64,000 nt of DNA, from positions 1 to 64,000 of the forward strand of contig JANBPU010000048.1 in NCBI GenBank assembly GCA_027575805.1. The letters run 5' to 3'. The DNA is from Mycoemilia scoparia. Lineage: Eukaryota > Kickxellomycota > Kickxellomycetes > Kickxellales > Kickxellaceae. Under the pieces are notes generated by a model. It was not told the DNA's origin. It did no database searches and saw only the letters and a list, made by a program, of their open reading frames with translations. Of the stretch, positions 43,071-53,832 are shown piece by piece. Positions within the stretch are counted from its first letter, which is position 1, and the number at the start of each line of letters is the position of its first letter. A program made the translations under genes and the position numbers.

Positions 43071-43826
43071 CTATGATTCAATACTCGTAGTCTTGACTCC
43101 AACCCAATCACCACCATCGTCAGTAATAACAAAAACATAGATATCAACCTCACAAGGATTATCGCTACTAACAACCCGATATCCTCCGACAACACTTTGG
43201 CCACTTTTGCTGTTATTATCTTTATTGTTGTTGCTGTTATGACTATCATCGAACCATTGATAAAGCAATTCACATCGACGTTCAAAATTTTTCCTCGACT
43301 CTTCATCAGCATCTTTGAAATAGCTTTGGTTTTTGTTGTATACACCTTGTAGCTTTTTGAAAAATTGGGCCGGCTCAAAACTTTTTGCTACTATTTCTTT
43401 CCTGGCTTCTTCACTATCATCACCATCATCGTTTTCTAAGATCTGTGGGTTGTTATCATGACTTGAATCTAATATTTTAATCAGCTTGGCAAACTCTTTG
43501 GGACCAGGAAACGATGGTGGTGAGGGTGCTTGATGACCGCTACTATGACTCTTTTCGGTTATCGTATTTTGGTCTTTATCCAAGCATTTATTTATTATCT
43601 CTGATGGCACATAAAATAGTTCAAGAGGCTCATCGCTTTCACTCGGATACCACAAATATTCAATGATTTCGGAAATGTATGTTTTTGGGTCATTTTTGGA
43701 AATTGTCTTGGTAATTATTTGGTCATTTAATGGTGGAACCAATAATGTGGAACTAGTAGTGCTATTAGGTGGTTGTTGTTGGTGCTGGTTGGTGGTTGAA
43801 TTATCAAGAGCTTTAAAATAATCCAT
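43071..43826 (-). CDS. Nuclease A inhibitor (NuiA)-like protein
   Basis: Intron-free, 251 residues. The family's conserved start is seen as IIEYLWYPSESDEPLELF (about 54-71), matching the PSESD pattern of NuiA-like proteins, and the conserved end as EVDIYVFV followed by GDWVGVKTTSIES at the C-terminus. Between them lie a Pro-rich linker, KEIVAKSFEPAQFFKKL (the family's EFF segment) and a helix (RRCELLYQWF). Cyanobacterial NuiA inhibits the sugar-non-specific nuclease NucA; the role of eukaryotic relatives is not known to me. The fungal protein is about twice the usual length because of Asn/Gln-rich and acidic insertions. The assignment rests on motif order, not a search. Confidence 0.7.
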   Translation of the reverse strand: MDYFKALDNSTTNQHQQQPPNSTTSSTLLVPPLNDQIITKTISKNDPKTYISEIIEYLWYPSESDEPLELFYVPSEIINKCLDKDQNTITEKSHSSGHQAPSPPSFPGPKEFAKLIKILDSSHDNNPQILENDDGDDSEEARKEIVAKSFEPAQFFKKLQGVYNKNQSYFKDADEESRKNFERRCELLYQWFDDSHNSNNNKDNNSKSGQSVVGGYRVVSSDNPCEVDIYVFVITDDGGDWVGVKTTSIES

Positions 43827-44324
43827 AGTATTGTTTGTTTAATCAAGAGAACAGGTGAGTAAAAGAGAAAAAGAAAAGTGAGAGTGAGAAATCAATGATA
43901 GAAAATAGATTAAGAATATTTTGTAAAACAATCAGAGTGATGATGATGTCATTGTTGCGTATAATATTAACAATCAGACTCAAAAATTAAGGTTCTTTTT
44001 TTTGGGCTATGGTGGTGGGTAGTACATGACTATAGCCACAACACAATTGTCTCTCGAATCTTATTTGCTGTTCATCCAAACAAATATCCCTTATTCTAAA
44101 GATTCAAATAATCCATAATTCACCATTTTTAGGTCATAATAGACAATAATGATAATTCTGCAGGGATTCAAAAACATAACATAACATAACATAAAATAAC
44201 ATAACTAAATAAATGAAATATAAAAAATTAAATAATAAAAAGAATAATAGTCATTATGTTGATGATGATAAAGTTGATAATAAAAAAGTAAAAATAAATT
44301 ACTAACAATTATAATGGTTATCTA
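43827..44324. other. Intergenic region
   Basis: Upstream of the NuiA-like gene and downstream of the F-box/LRR-like gene. Contains an (ACATA)n-like tract near 44177-44203. No gene supported. Confidence 0.6.
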
Positions 44325-46157
44325 CTAACAGTTACTAATCTGATGGAACCTAATTCCAGGATACGTTTTCAAAACCTTCCGCATTGTCTCCCAATTCTGA
44401 ATAAATGTTTCACACGCTTTCAAATTCGGTACCACCCTAAAAAGCTTTGAAATCTGATCAAAACTTATATTGCCACTTCTACTAAACTGAATCTTCAAAA
44501 CCGCCAATCCCACCAATCTACATTTTTCTGACGCCAACTTCAATCCATCATCAATATCCGAATTATTATGATATCCTTCTAACGCCAATGTTATACCCAA
44601 AAATGTCAACTGGCTGAATTGTTCAAGGGCAAAAAATATTCGTGGTGAGAAGCGACAATATTCCATGTTTAGGGTTTGGAGACTGGATGTCCATTTTGTT
44701 TTGAATATGTTTAATGAGGAGGACAAGGAGGAGCTTAATAGCAGTAAACTTCTTGGATTTGGAGATTGTGATGACGTGTTCATGGTTGGTGTAATCGATC
44801 TGCGTATTGTTGTTGAGTTTTGAGGATGGTGACCAGATTGTGTAAACAGCCAATCAAATGTATCAGTAAAATGTGGTAAAAACATTTTGAATCGAAGTCC
44901 TTTGAGTTTAGGTAGTCCTGATACAGATAAAGCCCGGAAATCACGAGCAAATATTCTGGGATCATATTTAGAGGGATGATAGATGTCCAGATATTGAAGA
45001 TGAGGACACGATTTGCAAAGAACTGTTGAGATTTGGGCGGTTAGTAGGGGGATTGATAGGGATGTTAAGTGGGCAAAATATGCTGAGGGCTGAAAGACTT
45101 GGTTATAAGCCAAATGGTGTTGCTGAGGAATTATGATGATGTCGTCTAAAGATACACCTTCTACTCGGGCTTTTATTGTTAGCTTTTTTAAACATGGGAA
45201 TAGTTTGTTGATCATCGAGATACTGATTATTGAGCCGGTGTTGGATCTCGCCCGGTTGGTTCCAACTTCAAAGCATTCTAGTTCAAGTGTTGAAAGATTG
45301 CGAAACTGTTGGGTCTGGGAGGAGAAGTCTGGGATAGTATTGTTTTTGTTTTCTTTATTGTTAGTGTTGTTGTTTAAATCAAGCGTTATCGAGTCTCCCT
45401 GGTTGAGTATAATATCCTGTAACATATCTTCTTCTAAAGTATGGCTCTTGTTGTTATTGTTGTTGTTGAGAAGGGGGGCGATTTCAGTTGGCCATTTAAC
45501 ACATGTTGCATTTAAGACCCGTAAGTGCGGGAAAGACCGGATAATCATTTCAATTGGTGCTTTTAGACATTGACTTGAGATTGTAAGTTTTTCAAGCCCA
45601 GATGTTGGTAGTGGTGGTGACTCTGCTCCTCCAGCCTCTTCCGTAGTGATCTTCTTTTGTTGATAATCAATGAATTCGGTACAAATATATTCTTCAAACC
45701 CAGTTGATTGTGTCTCCCCATCCTCATCCTTGATATCCAACACCAGCTCTCGTATTTGTGGATTTTGTTGAAGAATATCTCTTAAAAAGGATGGTCGAAT
45801 CATGATAAATTTTATTGTCAATTTTGTGAGCCATGGGTACTGTCTCTTCGAAAGCCTTGATAATATTTGTGGGGTGTTGTCTGAGGTTAGGTTTATGGTA
45901 AAAGCTCTGAGGTATGGACAAATGTGCTTTTCAAAAAAGTCAAAGTCAAAAGTCACATCTCCCGTTCCGGGCTCGTAATACTGGAGATTATATCTATAGT
46001 CGCTGCCTATACAGCTCATCGATGCCTGGTACCATTCATGAGATAGTGCTGCTACTGAGTACAACGAAGCTTTGTCATATTGCGCATCGAATTGTTCGCA
46101 TATTCGGTATTTTATTTCTGGAGGGATTTCATCTATATAGCTCTTGGCTGGTATCAT
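44325..46157 (-). CDS. F-box/LRR-like protein 1
   Basis: Intron-free, 610 residues. The N-terminus (DEIPPEIKYRICEQFDAQYD, then AALSHEWYQAS) has the layout of an F-box (Pro-x-Glu-Ile, then a conserved Trp). The rest consists of irregular leucine-rich repeats with patterns such as LTKLTIKF, IRELVLDI, LEKLTISS, LSTLELEC, LKKLTIKA, LTSLSIPLL and LQYLDIYH. This suggests a substrate receptor of an SCF ubiquitin ligase. Asn-rich and Ser-rich insertions interrupt the repeats (about 230-275 and 455-485). The gene at 57039-58811 is a relative. F-box identity is inferred from position and a weak motif; the LRR nature is clearer. Confidence 0.72.
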   Translation of the reverse strand: MIPAKSYIDEIPPEIKYRICEQFDAQYDKASLYSVAALSHEWYQASMSCIGSDYRYNLQYYEPGTGDVTFDFDFFEKHICPYLRAFTINLTSDNTPQILSRLSKRQYPWLTKLTIKFIMIRPSFLRDILQQNPQIRELVLDIKDEDGETQSTGFEEYICTEFIDYQQKKITTEEAGGAESPPLPTSGLEKLTISSQCLKAPIEMIIRSFPHLRVLNATCVKWPTEIAPLLNNNNNNKSHTLEEDMLQDIILNQGDSITLDLNNNTNNKENKNNTIPDFSSQTQQFRNLSTLELECFEVGTNRARSNTGSIISISMINKLFPCLKKLTIKARVEGVSLDDIIIIPQQHHLAYNQVFQPSAYFAHLTSLSIPLLTAQISTVLCKSCPHLQYLDIYHPSKYDPRIFARDFRALSVSGLPKLKGLRFKMFLPHFTDTFDWLFTQSGHHPQNSTTIRRSITPTMNTSSQSPNPRSLLLLSSSLSSSLNIFKTKWTSSLQTLNMEYCRFSPRIFFALEQFSQLTFLGITLALEGYHNNSDIDDGLKLASEKCRLVGLAVLKIQFSRSGNISFDQISKLFRVVPNLKACETFIQNWETMRKVLKTYPGIRFHQISNC

Positions 46158-46904
46158 TTATCACTTCTGTATTGTACTGAGTGGTGTGGTGTGGTATGAA
46201 AGAGAGTTGAATAGGATAAATCGATAAATATATTATAGGTATATATACATAAACAGAGAGACTGAGAATAAGAGACAAAAAAGCAAAGCTATTTGGACCA
46301 AAACACTGTCAAAGGTATTGTATAGGCGTTTTAATCGTGTCTCGACTTACAACTCATTATGGGAAATGCATACACACACACATACATGCGCATATGAGCT
46401 AGAATTGTATGTGGAATAAAGCTTCCTCCCTAGGAGTAATAAAATGCTTAATCGTCGCACATATAAGCTAGAATCTACTCATCGTTTAGCCTTTCTGATG
46501 ACACACATACACACACACAAATATGAATAATTATTTTTGAAGGGCTACTAGTTTTTACTAGTAGGCTAGTTTTATCATGCATATTGGCCAAGTCTATATC
46601 ATCATTGATATTATTAATTTAGCCCTTCAAAAATTACTACCCATATATCCTGCATTTTAATCATTGCACAGCTGTCCTGGCCGATTGTTTCATGAAACAT
46701 ATTTGGAAGTATAAATACAATCGCATAGTATTTTGTGGCTGCTAATCATCATCATTAGGGCTGTAACTTAATGGAATATATGGCCACATTTGCTACTGCT
46801 ACTTTCTCTATTTGCCTTATTTGTTATTTGTGCTAACATCCCACCCAGCTGGATTTTTATGTGTAGGGACAGTAAAAGAACCCAAATATCCAGGTTAGGT
46901 AAAT
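46158..46904. other. Intergenic region with MITE copy 11
   Basis: Upstream of F-box/LRR-like gene 1. Contains the MITE at 46524-46643. No gene supported. Confidence 0.55.
46524..46643. mobile_element. MITE copy 11, diverged internal sequence
   Basis: 120 bp flanked by TA on both sides (46522-46523, 46644-46645). Ends TGAATAATTATTTTTGAAGGG and CCCTTCAAAAATTACTACCCA. Contains an internal CTACTAGTTTTTACTAGTAG palindrome. Confidence 0.7.
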
Positions 46905-48290
46905 GACAACGCTTCACAAAAGCTTTAGACAAAAGTGGGTCCTCAGATTTGATTGTTAGTAAAATCTCACCATAAGTTTGGTCTAGGATGTAGGGACTTT
47001 CGATCCTCTCGAAAAGCCCTTATCCTAAGTAGTATATAAAGTATTACAATCAAAATTGATTTTTATGATAAAAGCACAAAACAAAAAATTCAATTCATCC
47101 AATTCCAATCTTTTCAATTTTGTGAATTGGCAAAATTTTCCTACTTGTTTGGCCTATTCCTCTGAAAAATTGTGAAATAAAATTTGTTAAAAGTTTCAAA
47201 ATTTATTCATTTGTATGTTTACTAAGTCCAATTATTTTGGTGAAAAAAATAAACTACAAGCTTTGGAACCAAAAAATCAAATGAAAGTCAGTAAAAGCCA
47301 AACAAAACAAAACAAAACAAAATCAGAAATTGTCTAAAACAAAAAATGTTTTACCAATATAGTACCTCTGAGCAACTCCAAAAAAATATATAAACCCATG
47401 CTTTTCTACCACCCTTTGTTTAAAATATCACTTGGAGCTCACTCTTAGTACCTTCTCCCATTCACTACAACCACCACCACCATCACCACTCTCCTCCTCC
47501 TCCTCCTCCATCAAACATCATGGATCATAATATTGTCTACTACAATGCATTCATAATTGATCTCGCAGACATCTTCTTTAGAATCATAAAAGCCTTTAGA
47601 GAGTGGATTGAAGAGCCAAGTGATTACAAACTTATGGAGCCAATCCGTTTATTCTTTTGGCTGTGTTCCCTCCCCTTGGAATTCCTCAATATCATATTTT
47701 GGTTATTTTTTGATGTCATTGAGGAGCCAGTTGATATCATGATTTCTTGGAAAGAGGAATATTACCTAAAAAACAGAAACAGTAACAAACCCACCGTGAT
47801 GCTCTTTTGCTTCATTTATCAGGCAGCTGCAACATTTTTTAGTGTTTTGCAATATGGTAAAAATCAGTGCTTAGGATAAAAAAGTAGTGGTGATGTGGAC
47901 GGGATTATAAATATTAAGAAGGTAATGAGGATTTGGAGAGCCTAAGTGTTAATGTAAATGTTATCAGTACTATGGATAGAGAACACCATTTCTTTTATAG
48001 TATGTAAGAGTAAGAGAAAATTAGGAATGCTTTTAATTTTCTTTTCTCCTTACATCTTTTAATAAACACACTGTTTCCAAGTAACATCAATTTAAAGCAT
48101 GTTTAGTTGGTTTTACAATTACTTTGTTAAAAATGGGTATAAATTCAAGAGTTTGGAGAGTTCAGTTTTATATTAGAGTCAAAGTTTATAAGGATTTAAG
48201 CAAAAATAGTGTGTCTACAAGAGTTACATAATATGAAATGATTGATTATTGGGCCACAACCAAGGGACCTATTTCTATCTAAAATACACA
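46905..48290 (+). repeat. Small-membrane-protein cassette, copy 2
   Basis: Direct-repeat segment (about 46915-46985, with an internal gap), conserved upstream region, ORF at 47520, conserved 3' UTR and a second direct-repeat segment (48181-48285). Overall order is the same as at 59151-60885. Confidence 0.7.
47520..47879 (+). CDS. Small membrane protein family, member 2 (119 aa)
   Basis: Shares with member 3 an almost identical segment DLADIFFRII-AFREW followed by EPSDYKL and IRLFFWLCSLPLEFLNIIFWL (about 14-62). The C-terminal half diverges (DVIEEPVDIMISWKEEYYLK in place of SIFKWPAYFIIAWPEGYYLR), so charged residues replace part of the hydrophobic segment. A second hydrophobic segment is VMLFCFIYQAAATFFSVL. 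The TATA box (AATATATAAACCC near 47386) and the CT/CCA-rich leader before the ATG are shared with the other copies. Unknown family and function. Confidence 0.75.
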   Translation: MDHNIVYYNAFIIDLADIFFRIIKAFREWIEEPSDYKLMEPIRLFFWLCSLPLEFLNIIFWLFFDVIEEPVDIMISWKEEYYLKNRNSNKPTVMLFCFIYQAAATFFSVLQYGKNQCLG

Positions 48291-48420
48291 ATATTGTTGA
48301 CAAAGTCTCGCCAAATTGTTGCTATGTATTTTGAATACACGTCTCTTCCACAAGAAGACATATTAATGAATGGCGTGGAATCCCAAACTAGTAGTTCGTT
48401 CTTTAATAACGTTTTTGGAA

Positions 48421-49604
48421 TTATAGTATTTTTGATGGTGATGGTGGTGGTGACTGAAAAGAATAAGTAAGGTATAAACAGCACAGTAGATTGTCACTAC
48501 TACCCTAAATAAATGAGTATAGAATACAGGATAGGTAGGTAGGTAGTAAATGTTGTAAAAAAGTTACGTGTTTAGCACATACACACACGATAAATACTGT
48601 AATTTACAATCTTATTTATGGCTTGGATAATTCCTCTTCGTGTATCTAGTTTATAATGTAGTAAATGGATAGATATTTGTTAGAATAATGTATGTATCTC
48701 AAGAATCGTATGTGTATATATACACTGTTGAAAGCACTTACTATTATAGGATCGGAGGAGTTGTTGAACCAGCTAGGAAGAAGTTTGGGATAATTAACTA
48801 GATCAGTATCAAACAATTCCACAAACAGTTCAGTTGAATACCGACTTTTCCTACTTCCAAAGCTTCGACACTAATAACACAGCAACAATCATAAATTGAA
48901 AAAAAACATTAGACCAAATTTATATAAGAGCAGCATTATCTATGAAACAGTCCATTGTAATTAGTGAGTGAATCATAATAATGTACCTCAAATATTATAG
49001 AATTAAAGTTCCATTTTTGGAGTTTCCGAAGACATCCCACAAGAGCACCGGTTTCTGTTACACCAGAACTTTGGTATATATATATATATATATATATAAA
49101 AGAAGAAAAATAAGTAATGTTAGTATCATGATCTTGGTGAATATTTCAAACTGTGAAATTGTAATTAACTACACTTACGGGCAAGTTATAAGTAAAGGAT
49201 GATTGGAACGATCCAATACAACTTCTAAAGCCTCTTTGATTAGTTCTTCTTGTACTGGTTTTCTGGTTGGTTCTTTTATGTCCACTTGATCATCAAAAGT
49301 TATCTATTATTATTATTATTGTATATTAAACACTGATAGAATTTACTACGACCACTGCTGGTTAAGTTTTGTTGATAGACGTTTATATTGACACACTTAC
49401 CACTTTAACATTATGCTTTTCCATAAAATGTGTAAATTCTTTGGACGGTTTTATTAGTGACAAGACAAGGGCTGTCCGAAGCCCAAGAGTTTTCAAGTAC
49501 TGGACTTGGGAGTGGTTTAGTGTATTGCTGCATCTATACACATCGTCTTCAACTATTCCGAAATTGGTGGGTATGTCGAGTAGATCCTTGTAACGGGTTT
49601 TCAT
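48421..49604 (-). CDS. Atypical protein tyrosine phosphatase of the Siw14/Oca family
   Basis: Five exons on the minus strand (49604-49401, 49303-49179, 49068-48987, 48870-48742, 48453-48421) encode 190 residues in phase. The N-terminal IPTNFGIVEDDVYRC and YLKTLGLRTALVLS match plant and fungal atypical dual-specificity phosphatases (Siw14, Oca1, Oca2 and relatives); yeast Siw14 acts on inositol pyrophosphates. The P-loop region reads HPLLITCPSGVTETG, so C109 is present but the +6 residue is E115 in place of the catalytic arginine. The downstream GCLRKLQKWNFNSIIFE helix is typical. It therefore resembles the Oca members that lack a full CX5R signature and may be a non-catalytic scaffold. The last exon adds only SPPPSPSKIL. 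Confidence 0.78.
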
Positions 49605-50114
49605 TATGTGTATATATATTAGAATAAGTGATGAGTGGACATTTGTTTAAAGGACAGCTTGATAGATAGTTTTAATATTATATCATAACCTTGATGTGAG
49701 GTCAATTTTATTTGTTCGTTTGTTTGGAGCAATGAAGAGCTGTTATGGGCTGATGAAAAATAAAATAAAAGTGATTTAGTAGCTACTTTACTATAGATTT
49801 TATTATAATTATTTGAGATCTTGATATATATCTCAGCCTTTTTGAGATATACGTCCGGTCTAAATGGCTAAATATAACAAGAGTAGTACAATCACTTTGA
49901 CAACTATTTTCTTTATTGAAATACATTTTGTTTGGAAAACCAAATTTTATGTTTTATGCGCCAATAATTTGCATAAATACCCATAATGGCTAATCAAACG
50001 CTTGGATCTTTTTCCAACTAATAATAACTGAGTTGCAAATGAACCACCTTTATAATAAGATGATAATAGCAGTGGATAGATAAGCGTATAACTACATTTA
50101 GAGAGACCCAAAAG
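49605..50114. other. Divergent intergenic region
   Basis: Shared upstream region of the phosphatase (minus) and COX16 (plus). AT-rich; no gene supported. Confidence 0.6.
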
Positions 50115-50498
50115 ATGTTCAATTCTCACTTTCGGTCAAAAAAGTTCAGCCAAAACGCAAAAATTGGAGGATACCAGCGGTTGGCCCAAAAGTACCCCTT
50201 TATATTTATAGGCATACCATTCTTTGCTGCTGTAATAGGTGGAACATACATTTTGGTTCCAATGCAAGAAACGAGGTATGAAATCAGAGATTCTCGGGCC
50301 AAAGAGTTAAAACAGGATGAACAACTAAAAGTCAAGAAGGCTAGACGAAAGATCGATTTACAAGAAGAATATTGGAGACTCCAGGAATCGGGCGATTGGG
50401 GCGATTGGGAAAATAAGCGAGTCCAAAGAGCTAATCCAGAAGATGAGCCAGTCTTTGACCGACAACCTTCTTCTTCCACGAGTCCAGCAAGCAAATAG
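50115..50498 (+). CDS. COX16: Cytochrome c oxidase assembly protein Cox16
   Basis: Intron-free, 127 residues, typical family size. Cox16 is a single-pass inner-membrane protein that helps Cox1/Cox2 assembly into complex IV. A basic N-terminus is followed by a TM segment (about 27-49, KYPFIFIGIPFFAAVIGGTY) and the family signature ETRYEIRDSRAKE, then a charged region with DLQEEYWRLQ and DWGDWENKRV as in other Cox16 proteins. The C-terminus is Ser-rich. It converges on SMD1, with 345 bp between the stop codons. Confidence 0.93.
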   Translation: MFNSHFRSKKFSQNAKIGGYQRLAQKYPFIFIGIPFFAAVIGGTYILVPMQETRYEIRDSRAKELKQDEQLKVKKARRKIDLQEEYWRLQESGDWGDWENKRVQRANPEDEPVFDRQPSSSTSPASK

Positions 50499-50843
50499 AT
50501 GAATAGATAGATAGAGAGAGCGTGTGAGAGTTATATGCTTATTGTTTGTGAACCGCTATTAAAAGTGCCCTTAATGTTGCCTCCTCCCTCCTCCTGTAGA
50601 TATAGATATTTATTCAAAAGGCCAAAATTAAGCTTTAAATCCTCTTTTTCTCCCTCTCTCACGTACAAATTTACCAATATGATTATTATTATTGATTTTG
50701 CAAATAAACATCTTGAGATAATAAATAATTCCAAATATTTTTTTATTGAATTATAAAAAGTAATTGTTGTGTTGTAACTCTCTTTTTTTTGACAAACATG
50801 TTGATTACATACGATCACACAAATAATGAGACAAGTATTTTCA
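50499..50843. other. Convergent intergenic region
   Basis: Between the stops of COX16 and SMD1. No feature seen. Confidence 0.6.
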
Positions 50844-51349
50844 TTAACGACGACCACCACCACCACGTCCGCCACGACCTCCACGACCACCGCGTCCACC
50901 ACGGCCTCTACCACCACCGCTACCACCACGAGTAGCACCTGCTGCACCGCCAGCATCCGGTTTCTTTGCAGTTGACTTGATCTTTTCATCAACCAGCAAA
51001 GTATCTAGTGGTAAACTATCAGGCAAAATGACGTAGCGAACATTACTTCCTCTAATACCAATAGTATCTAAACTGACAGGATCTCTATTCTTTACTGTCA
51101 TTTTAACTTTTCTCATATGAATGTTCATGCTCATATCGACACTTGTGACCGTTCCGCTGACTATGGTTCCGTTCTTTAGTTCGACACTGACGGTCTCATT
51201 GTTGAGTTTCATTAAAAATCTATAAATGTATGTGGATTAATTGATAGGGGTTGTTATTTTTATTTGACAGTAAATTTGATATGATATACGGTGTTTTGTT
51301 TGAGGTTGAGAGAGAGAGAGGGTAGGTTGACTTACTTTACAAGCTTCAT
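50844..51349 (-). CDS. SMD1: Small nuclear ribonucleoprotein SmD1
   Basis: Two exons (51349-51336 and 51219-50844) encode 129 residues. SmD1 is part of the heptameric Sm ring on U1, U2, U4 and U5 snRNAs. The 14-nt first exon supplies MKLVK, and the join gives the canonical [20 protein letters not shown]. The Sm1 motif ([17 protein letters not shown]) and Sm2 motif ([13 protein letters not shown]) are intact. The C-terminus is the usual Gly-Arg tail, a target of arginine methylation and an SMN-type assembly signal. The ATG in exon 2 is internal, not the start. Confidence 0.96.
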
Positions 51350-51810
51350 TTTTATAAACGTATTTGCTTTTTTATATATGTTGAGAAAGTCTATTAGTAG
51401 TAGTTGGAAGGATAGGATGTTTTTATAAAGAAGGGGTGGAGAAAGGTAATATAAAATGAGGATTTAAGTATATATGTTTTTTTGGTTTGAGGATATACTG
51501 CAAAGTATTTTAAAAGTAATTCGTCAAAACTTATGGGGATTTTTGTTTTCATTAGTAATTTTTTCCAATAATGTTCTTTTTTTTTGAGCGAGCGAGTGAG
51601 TGAGTGAGTGAATTAATTCGTTAGCTTGTATTTGCTTAAAGAGCCAAACGAATAACGAAAACAAAGTCGGCCAGTCAGTCAAAGTAAACAAAGTAAAATC
51701 AATACTACTACATAGTAGTTTTCAGACTTTTTTGTTTTAATGTTTATTATTGACTACTTTTAAATTTATTTTCAATATTTGACCTAAAGTATTATAATAG
51801 CGATAATACA
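51350..51810. other. Divergent intergenic region
   Basis: Between the SMD1 and SPC19 starts. Contains a short (GAGC/GAGT)n tract at about 51587-51612. No gene supported. Confidence 0.6.
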
Positions 51811-53600
51811 ATGTCTTATTTGTCTAGTCTGAGCCAATGTGCATCAACATTATCCGATTGCAATAACATTGTAAGTACCAAATTTAATAGTCAGTCATAA
51901 TCATTCTTCTGGAATATTTACCAGCCACCTTACAACAATTGGAATATGCGTTACTTTTAATAGTTGGAACGAACTACAACCAATTTAGACGGTTTGTGCA
52001 AGACATTTCCTAGGGTTGAATCTGTAATTCGTTGCGAAAAGGTTAGCACTACGTATATACATACATATCATGCTGCCAAAAGAATCAACAAACTAGGACG
52101 CTACTAGCCGTGAAGTAACTGGAAAATTCACCATGTATAAATGTATATATAGTTGTACGAATTAACAACAGCAAAAGACATTGACAAGGCACAAGAGCTG
52201 ATATCTACTGAAGCAATCCCATTCCTGTATCGCCAGGTTGATCAGCTAGAAAATGCTATAAGTCTGATTGCTAGCAAACACAATGAGCTTGAGCATAAAG
52301 TCAAAGTCCAGCAACAGGCATATAACGAATTTGTTGCTCGTGAAAAGGATTCGATTGCTGCACAGTCTGAACTCAGAAAAATTCGCACCGAAATAGCTGA
52401 AGCTCAAGAGCTGTTGATGGAATTGAAGTCAAGTAATAGCAATAAGGTAAAGTCAAGGTTTATTCCACAAGTGCAATTATTGGTGTTTGTGTTGAGTGGG
52501 TCTAAAGTGGTGTTCTAAATGAGCTTTTTATCTGATTTGTAGCAACGTAAAATGAGAGAATTTCATAAAAGGCAACAGGCACACGCAGAGGTAAGTGTTT
52601 TTATTTTAAAAAAGAATCAATGATCCAAAATGTTTATGTGTGTAAATTACAATTGGCTTTGTTTTTTATTGTTTTTTTTGGGGGGAGTTTAGAAAGGCGG
52701 AGATTTGTTATCCAAACTTGAGTCTGACATACAACATGCAAAAGATCAATTGCGCCGTGTTAAGGGTCAGATAAATCAAATCCCTGAACGACCTAAAGAT
52801 ATGATCCTTGAAAACCAAACCATCGATCCATGTAAGTATTACATTTATTTACGTGTTTATACATTGAAACTTTTATTAATATGAGCTAATTACATTTTGT
52901 ATTACATTTCCTATATAGACGATATACTTGAAATGATGAGAGACATTCGAGATCAAGTTAAATCTGGACCTGTTGACAAAAAATGTAAATGCTTTATTAT
53001 AACACAATCATCAGTTGACCTTTAGATGTCGTATAATATATTTATATAAGTGACCTGTATTTATTATCTATCTGTTTTGTCATAATAGCCTTCGAAGTAC
53101 TTTCTGATTCTGCAAAGTATTGGGATCATATTGAAGCACATGTAAGTACCGCTTATAATATATTTTTTACATTCCCTTCCACAAACCTATAACAATCCCA
53201 GTCATTTATTTATAATAACACTTTTATTGTTTATATATTTTAGAACTTTAATTCCTTGTGGAGTAGCCTTATAGAAACCCAGACACCCAGAATGCACTAT
53301 CTTCTCAAACTATTCCGATATCTGTTTAGCGAAGAAGGCACTATAATGCATCGCATCATTGAAGCTCTCTTGGAAAATCCGGATAAATCATTGACAATTA
53401 GTGAACTAACAAAGGCTTTTGAAGAAGACGAAGCATTGGCACGTCGTCATATCACCCCAGCAGTTACAAAATTGCGTGAACTTGGTGCTATAGAATCTGT
53501 TGCTCCAATTTCTGGACAAATCAACAGCAGCAGCAGTAGTGGTGGTAGTAGTGGAGGAGATAAGAATGACATAACTTTGAGGCTTTTGGTACCAAATTAA
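51811..53600 (+). CDS. SPC19: DASH/Dam1 complex subunit Spc19, with a long C-terminal extension
   Basis: Eight exons (51811-51870, 51964-52041, 52153-52446, 52543-52590, 52693-52831, 52919-52984, 53089-53141, 53244-53600) give 364 residues in phase. Spc19 is a subunit of the fungal DASH ring that couples kinetochores to microtubules. The start SLSQCASTLSDCNNI, then TTTNLDGLCKTFPRVESVI and LYELTTAKDIDKAQ, match the Spc19 N-terminus as I know it. A coiled coil follows (about 60-200). Known Spc19 proteins are about 130-190 residues; here residues ~230-364 form an extra region. It includes NSLWSSLIETQTPRMHYLL and a helix-turn-helix-like part at 276-334 (KSLTISELTKAFEEDE; PAVTKLRELGAIESV) resembling a winged helix. 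Ser/Gly-rich near the end. Confidence 0.85.
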
Positions 53601-53702
53601 TAATAAATAGGTTTGTGTGTATTTTTTAATATGTTTTTTATTTAACTAATAACAATTCAGAGGAAGAAGTCGAGGTGTAGATATATATATATATATATGT
53701 GT

Positions 53703-53799
53703 AGATCATGATCTTTGAAAGGTATCTTTTGGTTGCCAGCGATTATAGAGGCAATCATAGCCAAATGAGTGACTGACTCTTCAAAAATAACTACACCCA
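53703..53799. mobile_element. MITE copy 12
   Basis: 97 bp lying in the 232-bp gap between the convergent SPC19 and MED31 stop codons. Termini ATCATGATCTTTGAAAGG and CTTCAAAAATAACTACACCCA; diverged from the consensus. Confidence 0.6.
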
Positions 53800-53832
53800 T
53801 ATGTGTTTCACAATGTTTTTTAATACAGGTAC

